Assembly (NCBI GenBank): GCA_051294375.1
Contig: CM119264.1
Location: forward strand, 6,841,814-6,905,813
Direction: 5' to 3'
DNA length: 64,000 nucleotides
DNA from: Paraspadella gotoi
Taxonomy: Eukaryota; Chaetognatha
The notes under the pieces were generated by a model. That model did not search any database. It was not told the DNA's origin and was given only the letters and a program-made list of their open reading frames with translations. Positions within the stretch are counted from its first letter, which is position 1, and every line of letters begins with the position of its first letter. The position numbers were made by a program, and so were the translations under genes. Positions 36,535 through 48,890 of the stretch are shown here, piece by piece.

Positions 36535-36880
36535 TCCGCCGTCCCAACCACTTGCTCCTCACCCAAAACGTACAGTCCAACCACTTGCTCGTCAGCCTCC
36601 AAAACGTACAGTCCCAAAACACTTGCTCCTATCATCTCAAACGTACAGTCCCAACCACTTGCTCCTTACCTCTCAAACGTACAGTCCCAACCACTTGCTC
36701 CTCACCTCAAACGTACAGTCCAAACCACTTGCTCCTCACCTCAAACGTACAAGTCCCAACCACTTGCTCCTCACCTCAAACGTACAGTCCCAACCACTGC
36801 TCCTCACCTCAAAAAGTTCAGTCCCAACCACTTGCTCCTCACCTCAAACGTACAGTCCCAACCACTTCATTTGCGATCTT
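36535..36880. repeat. 34-bp minisatellite
   Basis: About ten units of CCAACCACTTGCTCCTCACC plus TCAAACGTACAGTC, with one- and two-base indels. The indels shift the reading frame from unit to unit, which argues against a coding array. Related single words (CGTGCCAACCACTT) precede it from 36365. Confidence 0.9.
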
Positions 36881-37140
36881 CGAATAACATCCCACTTCCT
36901 TCGTACAAACGCTGACTACTTTTCCACTAATCATTGGAAATATTATTATTAAATTTTCTTAGTTTTATACTTTTAATGTTTGGACGTTTGCTGTGCACGT
37001 TAAATTTGTTTTCGAATGCAAAAATCACATGCAAATCATGCGTGCTGATTTCACGTGCAACTCACCCGTGGTTCACTCACACCGAGGGTGGAATCCCGGT
37101 GTTCTGGGAATTAACCAGTCATGAAAAATGAATGCGTTAA

Positions 37141-37284
<144 letters not shown>

Positions 37285-37512
37285 CCTAGGGACGAGTGAC
37301 AGATTGTGAGGAAAGCCCAGCCGTTGTCGCGGTTAGCGTCAGGAAAGAAATCGTCCATGGAAAACTGTGAGTGTGAGAGTAAGAAATTTAAATTGACAAT
37401 TTATGAACAAGATTTATAAACTTTAATAAAAACTGACGAAAGTCTTCTTTGAATTTCTATTGTTAAAAAAAGAGATAGTATTAGTAGACCGATTCTACTT
37501 ATGTTATTATCT

Positions 37513-37531
37513 ATGTATGTATGTATATATG

Positions 37532-37565
<34 letters not shown>

Positions 37566-37620
37566 TGTATGTATGTATGTATGTATGTATGTATGTATGT
37601 ATGTATGTATGTATGTATGT
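37513..37620. repeat. (ATGT)n microsatellite
   Basis: About 27 ATGT units with two ATAT variants near the start. Confidence 0.95.
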
Positions 37621-38418
37621 AGAGAGAGAGACGTATCCGGTGACGAAAATCACCAATATATGGGTTATTCACAAACTTCGAATGAAATGCTAAAAAACAT
37701 TTTCTTTTCTTTCGATTTTTTTTCCAGTTGGTTTATCCTTCGAAGCCCAAAAGTCTAAGAGATGATCCGTTGTTCTATTCATTTTCAACGTAAGAACCGT
37801 CGTCTTCATTGTCAGCGCCATCAACCGTCTTTTCATCAACGTCGTTGTTTTCGACATTCAGTAATTAAAAATATTATTAAAAGTTATTATTGCAAGCTCT
37901 CGTTCTCGCCGAGGCCGCCGCCTACGCCTTCGCTGCCACCGCCGATTTTTAGATGAGGAATGAAATAATTAAGAAGACAGAACAACCGAATAGCTGACAA
38001 AAGAAACGTTCTTTAAAGGTTTTTTTGTTTTTTGTTTTTTTTTTGTTTAATGAATAATATAAGTGAATATAAGTGAATATATAAGTAATAGAAACATTTG
38101 AAGGATAAAAGTTTATGAAAAAATTATTTAGAGAGTGACGAGAGAGAGAGAGAGAATCAGAGAGCGAGAGAAAGAGAGAGAGGAGATGAGAAGAGAGAAG
38201 AGATGAGATGAGAGGAGAGAGAAGAGAGAGAGAGGAGCAGAGAGAGAGAGAGAGACAGCAGATAGTTAAGCCGCGTCGACGGGTGGAGGGGGGTAAATAC
38301 GACCCTGAGACGCTTATGGGGATCCCGGATGGAGAAGCACGCGCGGGAATTTGATCCGGGGGACAAGGAGGATGTCATTGGCCATCACGGACCCGGCGGT
38401 CATATCCGCGACAGCAGC

Positions 38419-38660
38419 TTAATCCCATTTAATGCGCCGAACCGAGGGAGGAAGCATGGAAGGGATCTGGGCGGCGTTGGCGGCTGCGGCGGCTGCGGCG
38501 GCGGCGGTGGCGAGGGGTAGCGCTGACTGGGGCGCAACGGAGAAAACGATCACAGTGAGGATGTAACTGATGGTTGAGACGGAAGCGACGACAACCACAA
38601 GAACCGGGAAATACCAAGCTGAGATGATGACGATGTCAAGGACGAAAAAGGGCGACGACG
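38419..38660 (-). CDS. Candidate membrane-protein exon, unassigned
   Basis: The minus strand is open through VLDIVIISAWYFPVLVVVVA then SVSTISYILTVIVFSVAPQ, one long or two short transmembrane segments, followed by a poly-alanine run and RRIKWD and a stop. Codons favour C at the third position, like the confirmed exons. The upstream part of the frame is a (GAC)n repeat (38,655-38,720), so the start is unknown. No family recognised. It could be a triplet-repeat by-product. Confidence 0.25.
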
Positions 38661-39041
38661 ACGACGACGACGACGAGGGCGACGACGACGACGAGGGCGA
38701 CGACGACAAAGACGAAAACAAATACCCTCGTCCTTAAATAACGACGTAAAACTATTTAGCGACAAATGGCTGCTTGTTGTTGTTTGTCGCGCTGTCGTTG
38801 GCGCAAAGTTTTAATATTATCGTACTCATTTGACTTTGCAAATTTTACAATATTCTTTTCATACATTTCTTTACAATAAATTGTCTCATTAACATATATT
38901 TTAACATTATGTTTATGACGTCGTTTAAAAAAAAAAGTCATTCTAATCATTTCATTTCCTTGTTTGTAATTAAACATACAGTTAAGAACCCAAAATCTGC
39001 TCGGAATCGAATTTTCCTTTTTCTCTCCCTATTTTCCTTAT

Positions 39042-39107
39042 ATGAAATTGGTACAACCAATAAAAAAAAATTATCCATTCATTTAATAAATAAGCTATCT
39101 TGGCCCA
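39042..39107 (-). repeat. SINE-like repeat, copy 5 (3' fragment)
   Basis: ATGAAATTGGTACAACCAAT, ATTATCCATTCATTTAATAA and ATAAGCTATCTTGGCCC match the reversed 3' end of the family. Confidence 0.65.
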
Positions 39108-39169
39108 ATTTCTCTTTTACTTTCGTTTTTATCTCTTTTTTATTATTATTTCTGTTTCTCTGCCTTTTT

Positions 39170-39378
39170 CTTTTTCTTTTTCCTTTCCTCCGTTTTTTTT
39201 TCTTTTTCTTTTCCTCCGTTTTTTCCTTTTTCCTTTCTTCTGTTTTTTTCCTTTTTCCTTTCCTCCGTTTTTTCCTTTTTCCTTTCCTCCGTTTTTTTCC
39301 TTTTTCTTTTCCTCCGTTTTTTTCCTTTTGTCTTTCCTCCGTTTTTTTTCCTTTTTCCTTTCCTCCGTTTTTTTCCTC
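39170..39378. repeat. Pyrimidine-rich minisatellite (CCTTTCCTCCGTTTTTT)
   Basis: About eight units of 22-28 bases, each with TCCTCCGTTTTTT followed by CCTTTT. The Phe-rich frames are artefacts. Confidence 0.85.
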
Positions 39379-39639
39379 CCCGGCTGAAGAAAAAAACTCG
39401 GCAAATCTTTTCCATCGTTTGGTGAACTTTGGATCTTCGGTAAAACCGGAAGACTTTTTCTTTCTCCTCCTTTTTATGCCTTTTTTTTCTTCGTTTCTCT
39501 TTATATCTCTATTTTTTCGGAGTGTCCTCGATCCTGATTATTAATTTTTCGTTTTAGATTTATAAATTCCTTTGAGTTAAGACATGACTGAGACTTAAAA
39601 ACGGCTAAGTGAGACCCATTCCTAAAGTATTTAGAAGAG

Positions 39640-39754
39640 AGAAGATTGAACCTACATCTTAAAACAGGAAAAAAACCAGCCCGAAGCTTCGAGAACAGGG
39701 AGACAAAAGAGAGAAGAGAAAGAGAAGAGAGAGAAGAAGAGAAAGAGAGAGGAA

Positions 39755-39806
<52 letters not shown>

Positions 39807-41060
39807 AGAGGAGAAGAGAGCGCGATAGGGGGAAAAAAAAATGAAGTACTTTTTTCGTCCAAAAAATCGTCAATTCGGTCAAATCTCCGAACCGCGCCAC
39901 GCACGGGATTCGATGAGACGCCGGTGCAGACACCGCGGGACCGAGGCGGCGTCGTTACGAGTTCGGCGCCGAGAAAAATCGCGCCGGACTCTGACCGACG
40001 CCTCAACCGTGAATGCCCTTCCGGAGACCGGGAGACATTCCTTGGAAAGTCGGGAGAAAAGGGGGAAGATTGATAGCGTGGGGAAGAAAGGGGGAAAAAG
40101 AAAAGGAGAAGGAAAGGGCTGGAAAGGAAAGGAAAAGGGAAAGGGAAGAAGGAAGAAAAGAAAGAAGGGAAAAGGAGAGGAAAAGGGAAAGAAAAGAAAT
40201 GAAGTGGACAGGGAATCAGAAGGAAAGGAAAAAGAATTGAAAACATAATTTTAAGAAAAAAAAGAAAAGCATTATTCGGTTTTTTTTTTTGATTTTTTTT
40301 TTTCTCGGAACGACGTTAAGAAAAACGGCGGAGTTTGAAAAGTCCGAAAAAGAGAACGAGCAACGTTTCGTATTCATCTTTGCGACTAGAGTTATATTAT
40401 CAAATAAAGATTTTCAAAAGAAATTTAAATTTGCTGTCTATTTTATTAATGTATTTGAATTTAGTGTGAGAATTTCGAAAATTTTCAATTTCGTTTCGTT
40501 CCACTTGCCAATAGTTAATTAGTTATTTTATTTAGTATTATCATTATTATTCGTCTCGTATCGTTGTTCGTTCGTTGCGTTCATTTCAAAGCGACTCTCA
40601 AGCGAAAGAGTCGTCCATCGAAAACCGGTACTTTTTGCAGGCGGAAAATGGGAAGAAAAGGGAAAAAAAAGGTTATGAGCGTTAAAAAAATCGAAGTTGG
40701 AGGCAGAGAAATATGGTGTCGTGCAGCTGTTGTGATGGAGGACAGGGAGGAAGGAAAGAAAAGGAGGAAAGAAATAAGAAAGATTTAAAAGGAGGAAAAA
40801 GAAGTGGAAGAAAGAAAAGAAAGGAGACTAAGTTGGGAGTTAAAGAAAGTAGAAAAATCTAAAAAAGAATTTAAAAGTTAGAAGTGGATGGAATACAATA
40901 TAAAGAAATAACTATTAAGAAGAAAAGGAAGAATGAAGAAGAATAATCCGAGAAACACTTCGGTTTAGAGAGGAAAGAAAAAAGGAAAGGAGACTTTAAG
41001 GAAAGGAAAAGGCAAAGGGATAGGTAAGTGAAAAGGAAAGGAAGAAAAAGGTGTAAGCGG
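39640..41060. repeat. Inverted duplication, left arm
   Basis: The reverse complement recurs at 41790-43110: TCTTAAAACAG..AGC..GAAGCTT near 39657 matches 43068-43098, and the AAGGAAAGGAGACTTTAAGG region near 40980 matches 41810-41835. It contains a (GA)n block (39705-39830) and GGAAAAGGGAA purine runs. The GC-richer part at 39880-40050 reads open in several frames without a domain. Confidence 0.8.
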
Positions 41061-41199
41061 AAGAAAAAAGTTTAAACGGACGGGTCAAAAAAAAAAAAAA
41101 TCCAGAAGGAAAGAAATGATTTTTATTCGCGGAAGCTTGAGAAAAGAGAAGGCGTGAGGGACCCGTCGATGCTTGAGGAGACCAAGAAAGTGTGAAGTG

Positions 41200-41520
41200 A
41201 AATGGGGGCAAAATGCGGCGTGAGAGGGCGAGTGGTGGCGGAGTGAAAAGAGAAGTGAGCGGCGCGGAAGTGAGGTGGCCAAGTGATTGGCGGAGTGAGT
41301 GGCCGTTTGAGAGCGTGTGGAGAGAGGCGCAGGGACTGGCGAAGTGAGAGCGGCAGTGAGAGAAGAGTAAGTGGGGTAAGTGACTGGCGAAGTGAGAGGC
41401 GGAGTGAGAGGAGGGGAGAATAGGCGGTATTGAGTGGCGGAGTGTAAGGTGGCGGAGTGAGAGGCGGAGTGAGAGGAAGAGCAAGTGGCGGAGTGAGTGG
41501 TGGAGTGAGGAGCCACGTGA
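41200..41520. repeat. GTGAGNGGCGGA minisatellite
   Basis: The word GGCGGAGTGAG(A/T) recurs about 20 times at 12-20 base spacing, between the two arms of the inverted duplication. Confidence 0.8.
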
Positions 41521-41764
41521 GAGCGGCCGAAGGAGGTGAAGGGAGACTGGTTGGAGGAAGAGGGGGAAGAGGCTGAGTGAAAGAAAGTTTCGAAAGGAGG
41601 TGAGGGGTGGGGCGCGAGGGAAAAATACTCTGGAGTGGATCGGGAAGCAGTGACGAGAGTTTCTCAAAAAATGGCGTCGAGATCGGCGCCAAAAATGAGG
41701 GAAGAAAATGGTGGTAGATGCATGATAACGGGATGATAACGGAGAAGGAAGATTCTACTCGCTA

Positions 41765-41789
41765 NNNNNNNNNNNNNNNNNNNNNNNNN
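41765..41789. other. Assembly gap, 25 N
   Basis: The run of N directly precedes the right arm of the inverted duplication. Confidence 1.
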
Positions 41790-42988
41790 CCTTTCCTTTC
41801 CTTACCTATCCCTTTCCTTTTCCTTTCCTTAAAGTGCTCCTTTCTTTTTTTTTCTTTCCTCTCTAAACCGAAGTGGTTCTCGGATTTATTCTTCTTCATT
41901 CTTCCTTTTCTTCTTAATAGTTATTTCTTTATATTGTAATTCCATCCACTTCTAACTTTTAAATTCTTTTTTAGATTTCTACTTCTTTAACTTCCAACTT
42001 AGTTCTCTCTTTCTTTTCTTTCTTTCCCACTCTTTTCCTCCTTTTAAATCTTCTTATTTGTTTCCTCCTTTCTTTCCTTCCTCCCTTTCCTCCATCACAA
42101 CAGTTGACGACACCATATTTCTCTGCCTCCACTCGATTTAACCGCTCATAACTTTTTTTCCCTTTTCTTCCCATTTTCCGCTGCAAAAAGTACCGTTTTC
42201 GATGACACTGCTTTCGCTCTGAGAGTCGCTTTGAAAAGGAACGAACGAACGAACAAACGAACGAACGAATAATAATGATAATACTAAATAATAATAACTA
42301 ATTAACTATTGGAAGTGGAACGAAACGAAATGAAAATTTTGGAAATCTCACAACTTAAATTTCAAATACATAATAAAATAGACAGCAAATTAAAATTTCT
42401 TGAAAATCTTTATGATAATATAACTCTTGTCGCAAAGATGAATATGAAACGTGTGCTCGTTCTCTTTTCGGACTTTCAAACTCCGCCGTTTTTCTAAGTC
42501 GTTTCGAGAAAAAAAAAGAATAAAAAAAAACCGAATAATCTTTTCTTTTCTTAAATTATGTTTCAATTCTTTTCCTTTCCTTCTATTCCCGTCCCTCTTT
42601 CTTTTCTTTCCCTTTTCCTCTCCTTTTCCCTCTTTCTTTTCTTTCCTTTTCTTTCCCTTTCCTTTTTCCTTTCCTTTCCCAGCCCTTTCCTCTCCTTTTC
42701 TTTTTTTCCCCAATCTTCCCCCCTTTTCTCCCGACTTTCCAAGAATGTCCCCGGTCTCCGGAAGGGCATTCAGGTTGAGCGTCGGTCAGGAGTCCGGCGC
42801 GATTTTCTCGGCGCCGAAACTCGTAACGACGCCGCCTCGGTCCCGCGGTGTCGGCGCCGGCGTCCATCGAATCCCGGGGCGTCGGGATTTTGACGAATGA
42901 CGATTTTTTGGACGAAAAAAGTTACTTCATTTTTTCCCATCTATGCGCTCTCCATCCTCATCTCTCACCTCTCTCTCTCTCTCCTCTT

Positions 42989-43028
<40 letters not shown>

Positions 43029-43110
43029 CTTCTCTCTCTCTCTCTCTCTCTCTTTCGTTCCTGTTCTCAAGCTTCGGCTAGTTTTTCTGTTTTAAGATGA
43101 AGGTTCATTC
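41790..43110. repeat. Inverted duplication, right arm
   Basis: Reverse complement of 39640-41060 with many small indels. It starts exactly at the end of the N run and ends at TTTTAAGATGAAGGTTCATT. Confidence 0.8.
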
Positions 43111-44020
43111 ACCTTAAAATGCGTAATATATAGATGTATTAGAGAATACATCAAGAATAAATCTAGTCATCCGTTAGTCCATGTTTGAATCCTGCCGTGC
43201 CAACATTTAAAACGCATGGATTTCTAGGGGCGAAACAAGATGAGATTTTATTCTGAGAATAAAGGTGACGGTGAGACACGCGCAGGAGTCTTGATCAATC
43301 ATACTGAAACTAGAACTAGCTAGGTCTATTTATATCTAAGAGAGAGTATCGGCGACGTGGGTAAAATTTACAGTTCCAATGATTCTGCAAACTGATTGGT
43401 CCATTCCGGTTCCATGCTTGACCAATCAGGAATCGGCGATTCCATTTCCGCGGAGATCGCCCGAGTCTCCGATCCGATTTGCTTTTGGATGGAATCGTTT
43501 GAGTGGAAATGAGTTTAATTGGAAAAAAGAAAAAACCTGTTTCTCTAATTGATTATGATTCTTTTCCTTTTATATGAAATGTAAATGCAAGATGTATTAA
43601 TTAATCAAATAATTAATCAGTTAATTAATTAATCAGTCAATCAATCAAGTCAATCGTTATCGGCATTATTCTCATCGTCGTCATTGCTTCTGTCATGGTT
43701 AGTGACAAAAAAAACATTTGGGATCAAATTAATTAATTAATTGCCTAATTATTTAATTAATTAACTTGAATTATTTATGTATTAATTAATTAAAACCGAT
43801 ATAAAATTGCGGAGAATGCATCAAATATTTAAAGTGAATACTAGCCCTTGCCATATATCAAAAGTTTTTTATATCAAAAAACTGGTATTGTGTAAAAGGT
43901 TCCCTTATATCATACAATGCATTTTCTGAATTTAGTCAGGAGCTTCAGCCTTTTTGAATGATTTTGACCTTTTTTTCAAAGTTTGATTTGAATGACCTTC
44001 TCTCTCTCTCTCTCTTCTCT

Positions 44021-44090
<70 letters not shown>

Positions 44091-44260
44091 ATCTCCGCGC
44101 GAATCGAAATACCGCGTTTTCAAACCAGAAATTCCCTAAATTAGGGCGGATTGTGGACGAACAACATCTTTTCTTTCATCACTTTACAAACGCTGAATGT
44201 TTTTTTTCAATTTTTGCATGAAACCAATTAGGACGTTTTTAAAACCATCCGGTGGCTGCA
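43111..44260. other. Upstream region of the secreted-peptide gene, no gene called
   Basis: Contains a TTAATTAATCAA array (43590-43800) and a (CT)n microsatellite (44000-44087). A sequence at 43186-43196 (GTTTGAATCC) resembles a Pol III B box, but no tRNA fold accompanies it. Confidence 0.4.
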
Positions 44261-44267
44261 TTTTCAG

Positions 44268-44612
44268 GTAATTCTCGTCTTTTATTGTCAGAATTTTGTA
44301 ATAAAATTAATTCCCCTCGTTTTCGATCAACAGATGGCGCAGAATTCCCGCCTTTTGACGCTGATGGCGCTGATTGTCGTTGTGTCGCTGATCTTTGACG
44401 TCGGCGTCGACGGACAATGGAAAAAATCGCGTGGCGTTATGCAGTCACCGCCGAAACCTCATGGAGTCCGACAACGTTTCCTTACTTTACTTCGCCCGGA
44501 TAGGGAAGCGAGACGGAGGCGCGATCTTGCTCGGCTGGTGCGTCCGCCCCATGGCAGACTGGCGCCTGACGAGTAAAAATGCCGGGAAATTGACCAGATG
44601 TCGCTGAATAAA
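44268..44612 (+). CDS. Small secreted peptide precursor, 80 residues
   Basis: The coding part is 44334-44576. A 66-base intron (44268-44333) with a CAG|GTAATT donor and a TCAACAG acceptor ends directly before the ATG, and an AATAAA signal follows at 44607-44612, so this looks like a complete small gene with a 5' leader intron. Residues 1-27 form a clear signal peptide (LLTLMALIVVVSLIFDVGVDG, cleavage likely near VDG). The mature part, about 53 residues, has no cysteine, is basic and proline-containing, and has dibasic KK and a tetrabasic RRRR site. Two related PPKPHG / RPPHGR motifs are present, the second with a Gly-Arg that could direct C-terminal amidation. These are traits of a neuropeptide or other processed peptide precursor, but I recognise no family. 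Confidence 0.6.
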
Positions 44613-44984
44613 AATGATTCAATTTTTTTTCGTGCTTCGAAAAGAAATAAAAATAAAGCAAACAGTTGCGTAAGAATCGAAGAAATTATTAAAAGACATT
44701 AAAAAAATTAAAACGAATGGTAATTGGTATAATAATTATTTCTATATTCCTGATGTGCTCAAAAAAAATTTTGGGCCTTATTAATTGCTATTTTTTGGTG
44801 TTGGTTCATTTATATTCATTGATAAAATATAACAGATGTAAGATAGTTCATTGTCTTTTCTCTCTATATTCTCTTAAGTAGCAATCATTATGAAAAGAGG
44901 ATGTCACAATATTTTTTTGCTGCCTTTGTATATGGAAATGATAAAACTCAGGCCTTTTAAAAAATCTTTGAGTGTAACAGTATC

Positions 44985-46228
44985 AGAAATCGTTGTTTCT
45001 AAGTCATAATATCCTTATAAATTAATAAAACTTTTAAAATATTTTTTTAAGGAACAGATTCAAATTCGCCAAAAAAAATTTAAGAAACTTTTGTAAAATA
45101 TGTTATATGCTATTTTGATGTAAAAGTCGCGAAAAATGAATAAAACATTTTGTCAAGTAATAATTTCTACTACAGAGAGTGAAAAAGTTGAAAATTTAAA
45201 CTTTGTTTTCCATTTTAAATATTTAAAATAATAAGTAAATTCTTTTATTCCACAAATCCGAAAACCCATGACCATGAGATACAAAAAGTATGGATGATTT
45301 TTTGCGATGGTCTTAAGTTAAAACGACTCAGCTTGTAACCACTAACCAGAAGCAACTGAAGGAAAACATTCGGGTTGCATGATCCACCGAGAGGAAATCG
45401 GGGGAAGCGGGGGTGAGATTGGAGTAGTGACGTTTGGGGAGAGGGTGGGCGCGTTGGGAGAATAGGAAGTCCCCGGATGGAGAAGGGTTTGTAGGAGGAG
45501 AAGTGCTGGATGGAAGGGGGGAAGGGTCGGGTTGAGAGAAGAGAAATTGCCGGATGGAAGGGGAGAAGTGCCTGGTTGGGAAAAGTGTTCAAGTTGTGGC
45601 GGGCTGNNNNNNNNNNNNNNNNNNNNNNNNNNNNNNNNNNNNNNNNNNNNNNNNNNNNNNNNNNNNNNNNNNNNNNNNNNNNNNNNNNNNAGAGAGAGAG
45701 AGAGCGTATCATCTTTGCTCCCGTCTTTAGTTCAGAGAAGGGACATTCGAGGCATCGTTTACCGAGGGCGACCTGCTAAAGAAAACAAGGTGGTTCCATC
45801 ATTTAAGGCGATTAACGGGACCTGATGGAAAACAGGGAAATCTTTGTATTTTATATATTTCAATGTATATATTTGATTCATTCTTCTAATTCATTCATTT
45901 TTATTGGCTATCCGTAATCTGGTTTGGTTTGATATTGTATATTGAATTTTGATTTTCGGGAATAAATAAAATTATGTTTAAGAGACATGGGATTGTGAAA
46001 TCTAATTACATGTTACGCCCACTTGTCCGTTTAATCTCATCCTATCTTGTTTTAATGCTTTCGTGCTGCTCCTTCCTCTTTCTGTTTCTTTTGTTTCCTC
46101 TCTGTTTCTTTTTAATCTCTTTTTTCTTAGTATAAATTTAATGTTGCTCCAGTGTTTTCTTTTGCGATTTCCCTAATCCACATTCCATTTACATACATTA
46201 TCATGTTTTGTGAAATCCTGACCCATTT

Positions 46229-46264
<36 letters not shown>
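44985..46264. repeat. Duplicated block, copy 1
   Basis: From TTAAGGAACAGATTCAAAT to the (CT)n run before the 46265 gap, this repeats at 46300-48165. It includes a GAAGTGC.GGATGGAAGGGG minisatellite (45,400-45,606) cut by an 84-N gap. No gene is visible. Confidence 0.8.
45607..45690. other. Assembly gap, 84 N
   Basis: The corresponding interval in the second copy (about 47,095-47,610) is about 500 bases, so the gap size here is probably underestimated. Confidence 1.
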
Positions 46265-46289
46265 NNNNNNNNNNNNNNNNNNNNNNNNN
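46265..46289. other. Assembly gap, 25 N
   Basis: Separates the two copies of the 45-48 kb block. Confidence 1.
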
Positions 46290-46299
46290 GAACACAGTA

Positions 46300-48147
46300 G
46301 TATTCAAGAAAGAGGAGAGAAATTCGCTTGTTTCTAAAGTCACATAATTATCCTAGTAAAATCTAAAATTAAAACCTTCTAAAATATTTATTTTTTCAAG
46401 GAAACAGATTCAAATTTGTTCGCCAAAAAAAAATTATTTTTCGAGAAATGCAAACTTGTAAAATATGTTCATATGGCTATTTTTGACTGTAAAAGTCAGC
46501 ACGAAAAAAAAAAAAATGAATAAAACATTGTCAAGTAAATAATTTCTACTACAGTAGGGGAGAGGTGAAAAAGATGTAAAATTAAACCTTTGTTTTCCAG
46601 TTTTAATAATAAATAATAAGTAAACTTCTTATCTCCACCAACCCGAAAAACTCCCATGACCATAGATACAAAAAGTATGGATGATTGTTTTAGCTGATGG
46701 TCTTAGAGTTAAAACGAACTCAGCTGTTGTAACCACCTAACGCAGAAGGCAACTGAAGGAAAACATTTCGGGTTGCATGATTCCACAGACGGAAATCAAG
46801 GGGGGCAAGGCGGTGCGGTTGACGATTGGATGGTAGTGACGGATTGGGGAAGAATGGGTGCGCGTTGGGAGAATAGAAGATTCCCGGATGGGAGAAGGTG
46901 GGGAAGTGCCGCGGTTTTGTAGGAGGGTAGTGCCGAATGGAAGGGGAAAGTGACGGGGTTTGTAGGAGGAGAAGTGCTGCTGGATGGAAGGGGCGGAAGG
47001 GTCGGGTTGATAGAGAAGAGAAATTGCGGGATGGAAGGGTAGAGAAGTGGCCTGGTTGCGGAAAAGTGTTCAAGTTTGTGGCGGCTCGTTAGAATATGAA
47101 GTGCCGGATGACAGGGGTGAAGTTCCGGTTGGTGGAAGAAGCGGTGTTCAGGGCGGTACCGGGTCGCGGGAAGAGCAAGCTGCGGCATTGGAATGAAAGG
47201 GGCCGTTGTTCTCTCTGGCAGTGTGTCATGTAGTAGTGCCCAGGTTGGGGAAGAGGTAAGGGAAAGAAAGGCGATTGACCGCTGTACCATTATCAATGGT
47301 TACGTCATTAGTTTGATTGGTGGTCAGGGGGCGAAGAGATTTCTTTCCTCCAGGCTTCGTTGGCGTGTTCAACACCCTGAGCGTTATCACGAATTGAAGG
47401 AAGATAAGGAAGAGAAGGACGCATGACGAAAAAGCGAGGAGATTCGGGAGACGTTGATCGAGAGAAGCATTCGAGAGGAGAGACGGGGAGGTAACTGGAG
47501 GACGATAGAGGATGAGTAGAGCGAAAGACGGAGAGGAAAGAGACGTAGCATCAGCAGAAGACTCTGAGAGAGCGAGAGGAGAGCAGAGAAGATGATGAGA
47601 GAGAAGAGCGTATCATCGTTTGCTCCCGTCTATTTAGTTCAGAGAAGGGACATTCGAGGCATCGCTTTACGAGGGCGACCTGCTAAAGAAACAAGGTGGT
47701 TCCATCCATTTAAGGCGGAATAACGAGACCTGCATGGAACACGGAAAATCTTTGTATTGTTATATATTTCAATGCTATAGATATTTGATTCATTCTTTCT
47801 AATTCATTTCATGTTTTATTTGGCTAATCCGTACATCTGGTTGGTTTGATATTGTATATTGAATTTGATTTTTTCTGCGGTAATATAATAAATCAATTAT
47901 GTTTTAAGAGACATGGATTGGAAATCTAATTACATGTTTTACGCCCACTTGTCCGTTTAATCTCATCCTATTCTTGTATTTAATGCTTTTCGTGTGCTCC
48001 TTCTCTCTTATTCTTGATTCTCCTTTTTTTTCTTTTTAATTCTCTTTTCTCTTAGTAATAATTTAATGTTTGCTCCCAGTGTTTTCTCGATTTCCCTAAT
48101 CCACATTCCATTTACATACATTATCATGTTTTGTGAAATCCTGACCC

Positions 48148-48165
<18 letters not shown>
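46300..48165. repeat. Duplicated block, copy 2 (indel-rich)
   Basis: Same order of sequence as 44985-46264 but with a one-base insertion or deletion about every 10-20 bases, the pattern of uncorrected long-read sequence rather than evolutionary divergence. The minisatellite is at 46,800-47,180. Confidence 0.8.
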
Positions 48166-48206
<41 letters not shown>

Positions 48207-48290
48207 CTCTCTTCTCTTCTCTCTCTCTCTCTTCTCTCTCTCTCTTCTCTTTTCTCTTCTCTCTCTGCCCTTATCTCTCTCTCTCTCTCC
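48150..48290. repeat. (CT)n microsatellite
   Basis: CT runs with CTTCTC interruptions. Another (GA)n lies at 48,815-48,887. Confidence 0.9.
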
Positions 48291-48813
48291 CCCACTTTCC
48301 AAATTGAAAGAAATTTAAATAAGGCGGTTTTAGCGGAAGAAAAATCAAGGGAAGAAAAAAAACTTTTTAGATGTCCAAAAGAAGAAAAAAAGTAGAGAGA
48401 GAAAAGAAGAGAATTAAAATAATGAATATTTTTTTTAATTATTAACTCTTTTTCCTTTTCTTCTGACTTGTCATTAATATGCGAGTCTTATTTAAAAGTT
48501 TTTCTTTCTCATTTTTTAATTTTTTTATTTTTTTGATAAACGAGATTTTGATGTTTTTAACGGAATAATATCATTCGTGGAGTTGGGAACAAAATATTTT
48601 TAATTGGAAAATGTTTTTTTATCATATTAATTGATTGTAAATCAATTATGTATGTGTCGAATCGCAAAAGTCTTTAAAGGTATGTCGCGTCGATGTATTA
48701 GAGAGTTCATGTTTATACCGTAAGAAAAAAATGAAGCGTAAAGCTCATCAAGGTAAAAGCAATGAGAAAAAAAACCCGGCCAAAGAATGGTGGATAACGA
48801 CAGAGAGCGAGAG

Positions 48814-48890
<77 letters not shown>

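Noticed and set aside
36175-36915. 246-codon frame that could be a repetitive secreted protein
   Set aside because: The 34-bp units carry indels that rotate the frame; all three frames are open through the array, and the start lies in AT-rich sequence.
41720-43100. Tandem CRISPR-like or satellite array around the inverted duplication
   Set aside because: The repeats are purine/pyrimidine simple sequence without regular spacers, in an animal genome.
43180-43210. Possible tRNA or tRNA-derived SINE from a GTTTGAATCC B-box-like word
   Set aside because: No matching acceptor stem, anticodon arm or A box could be folded around it.
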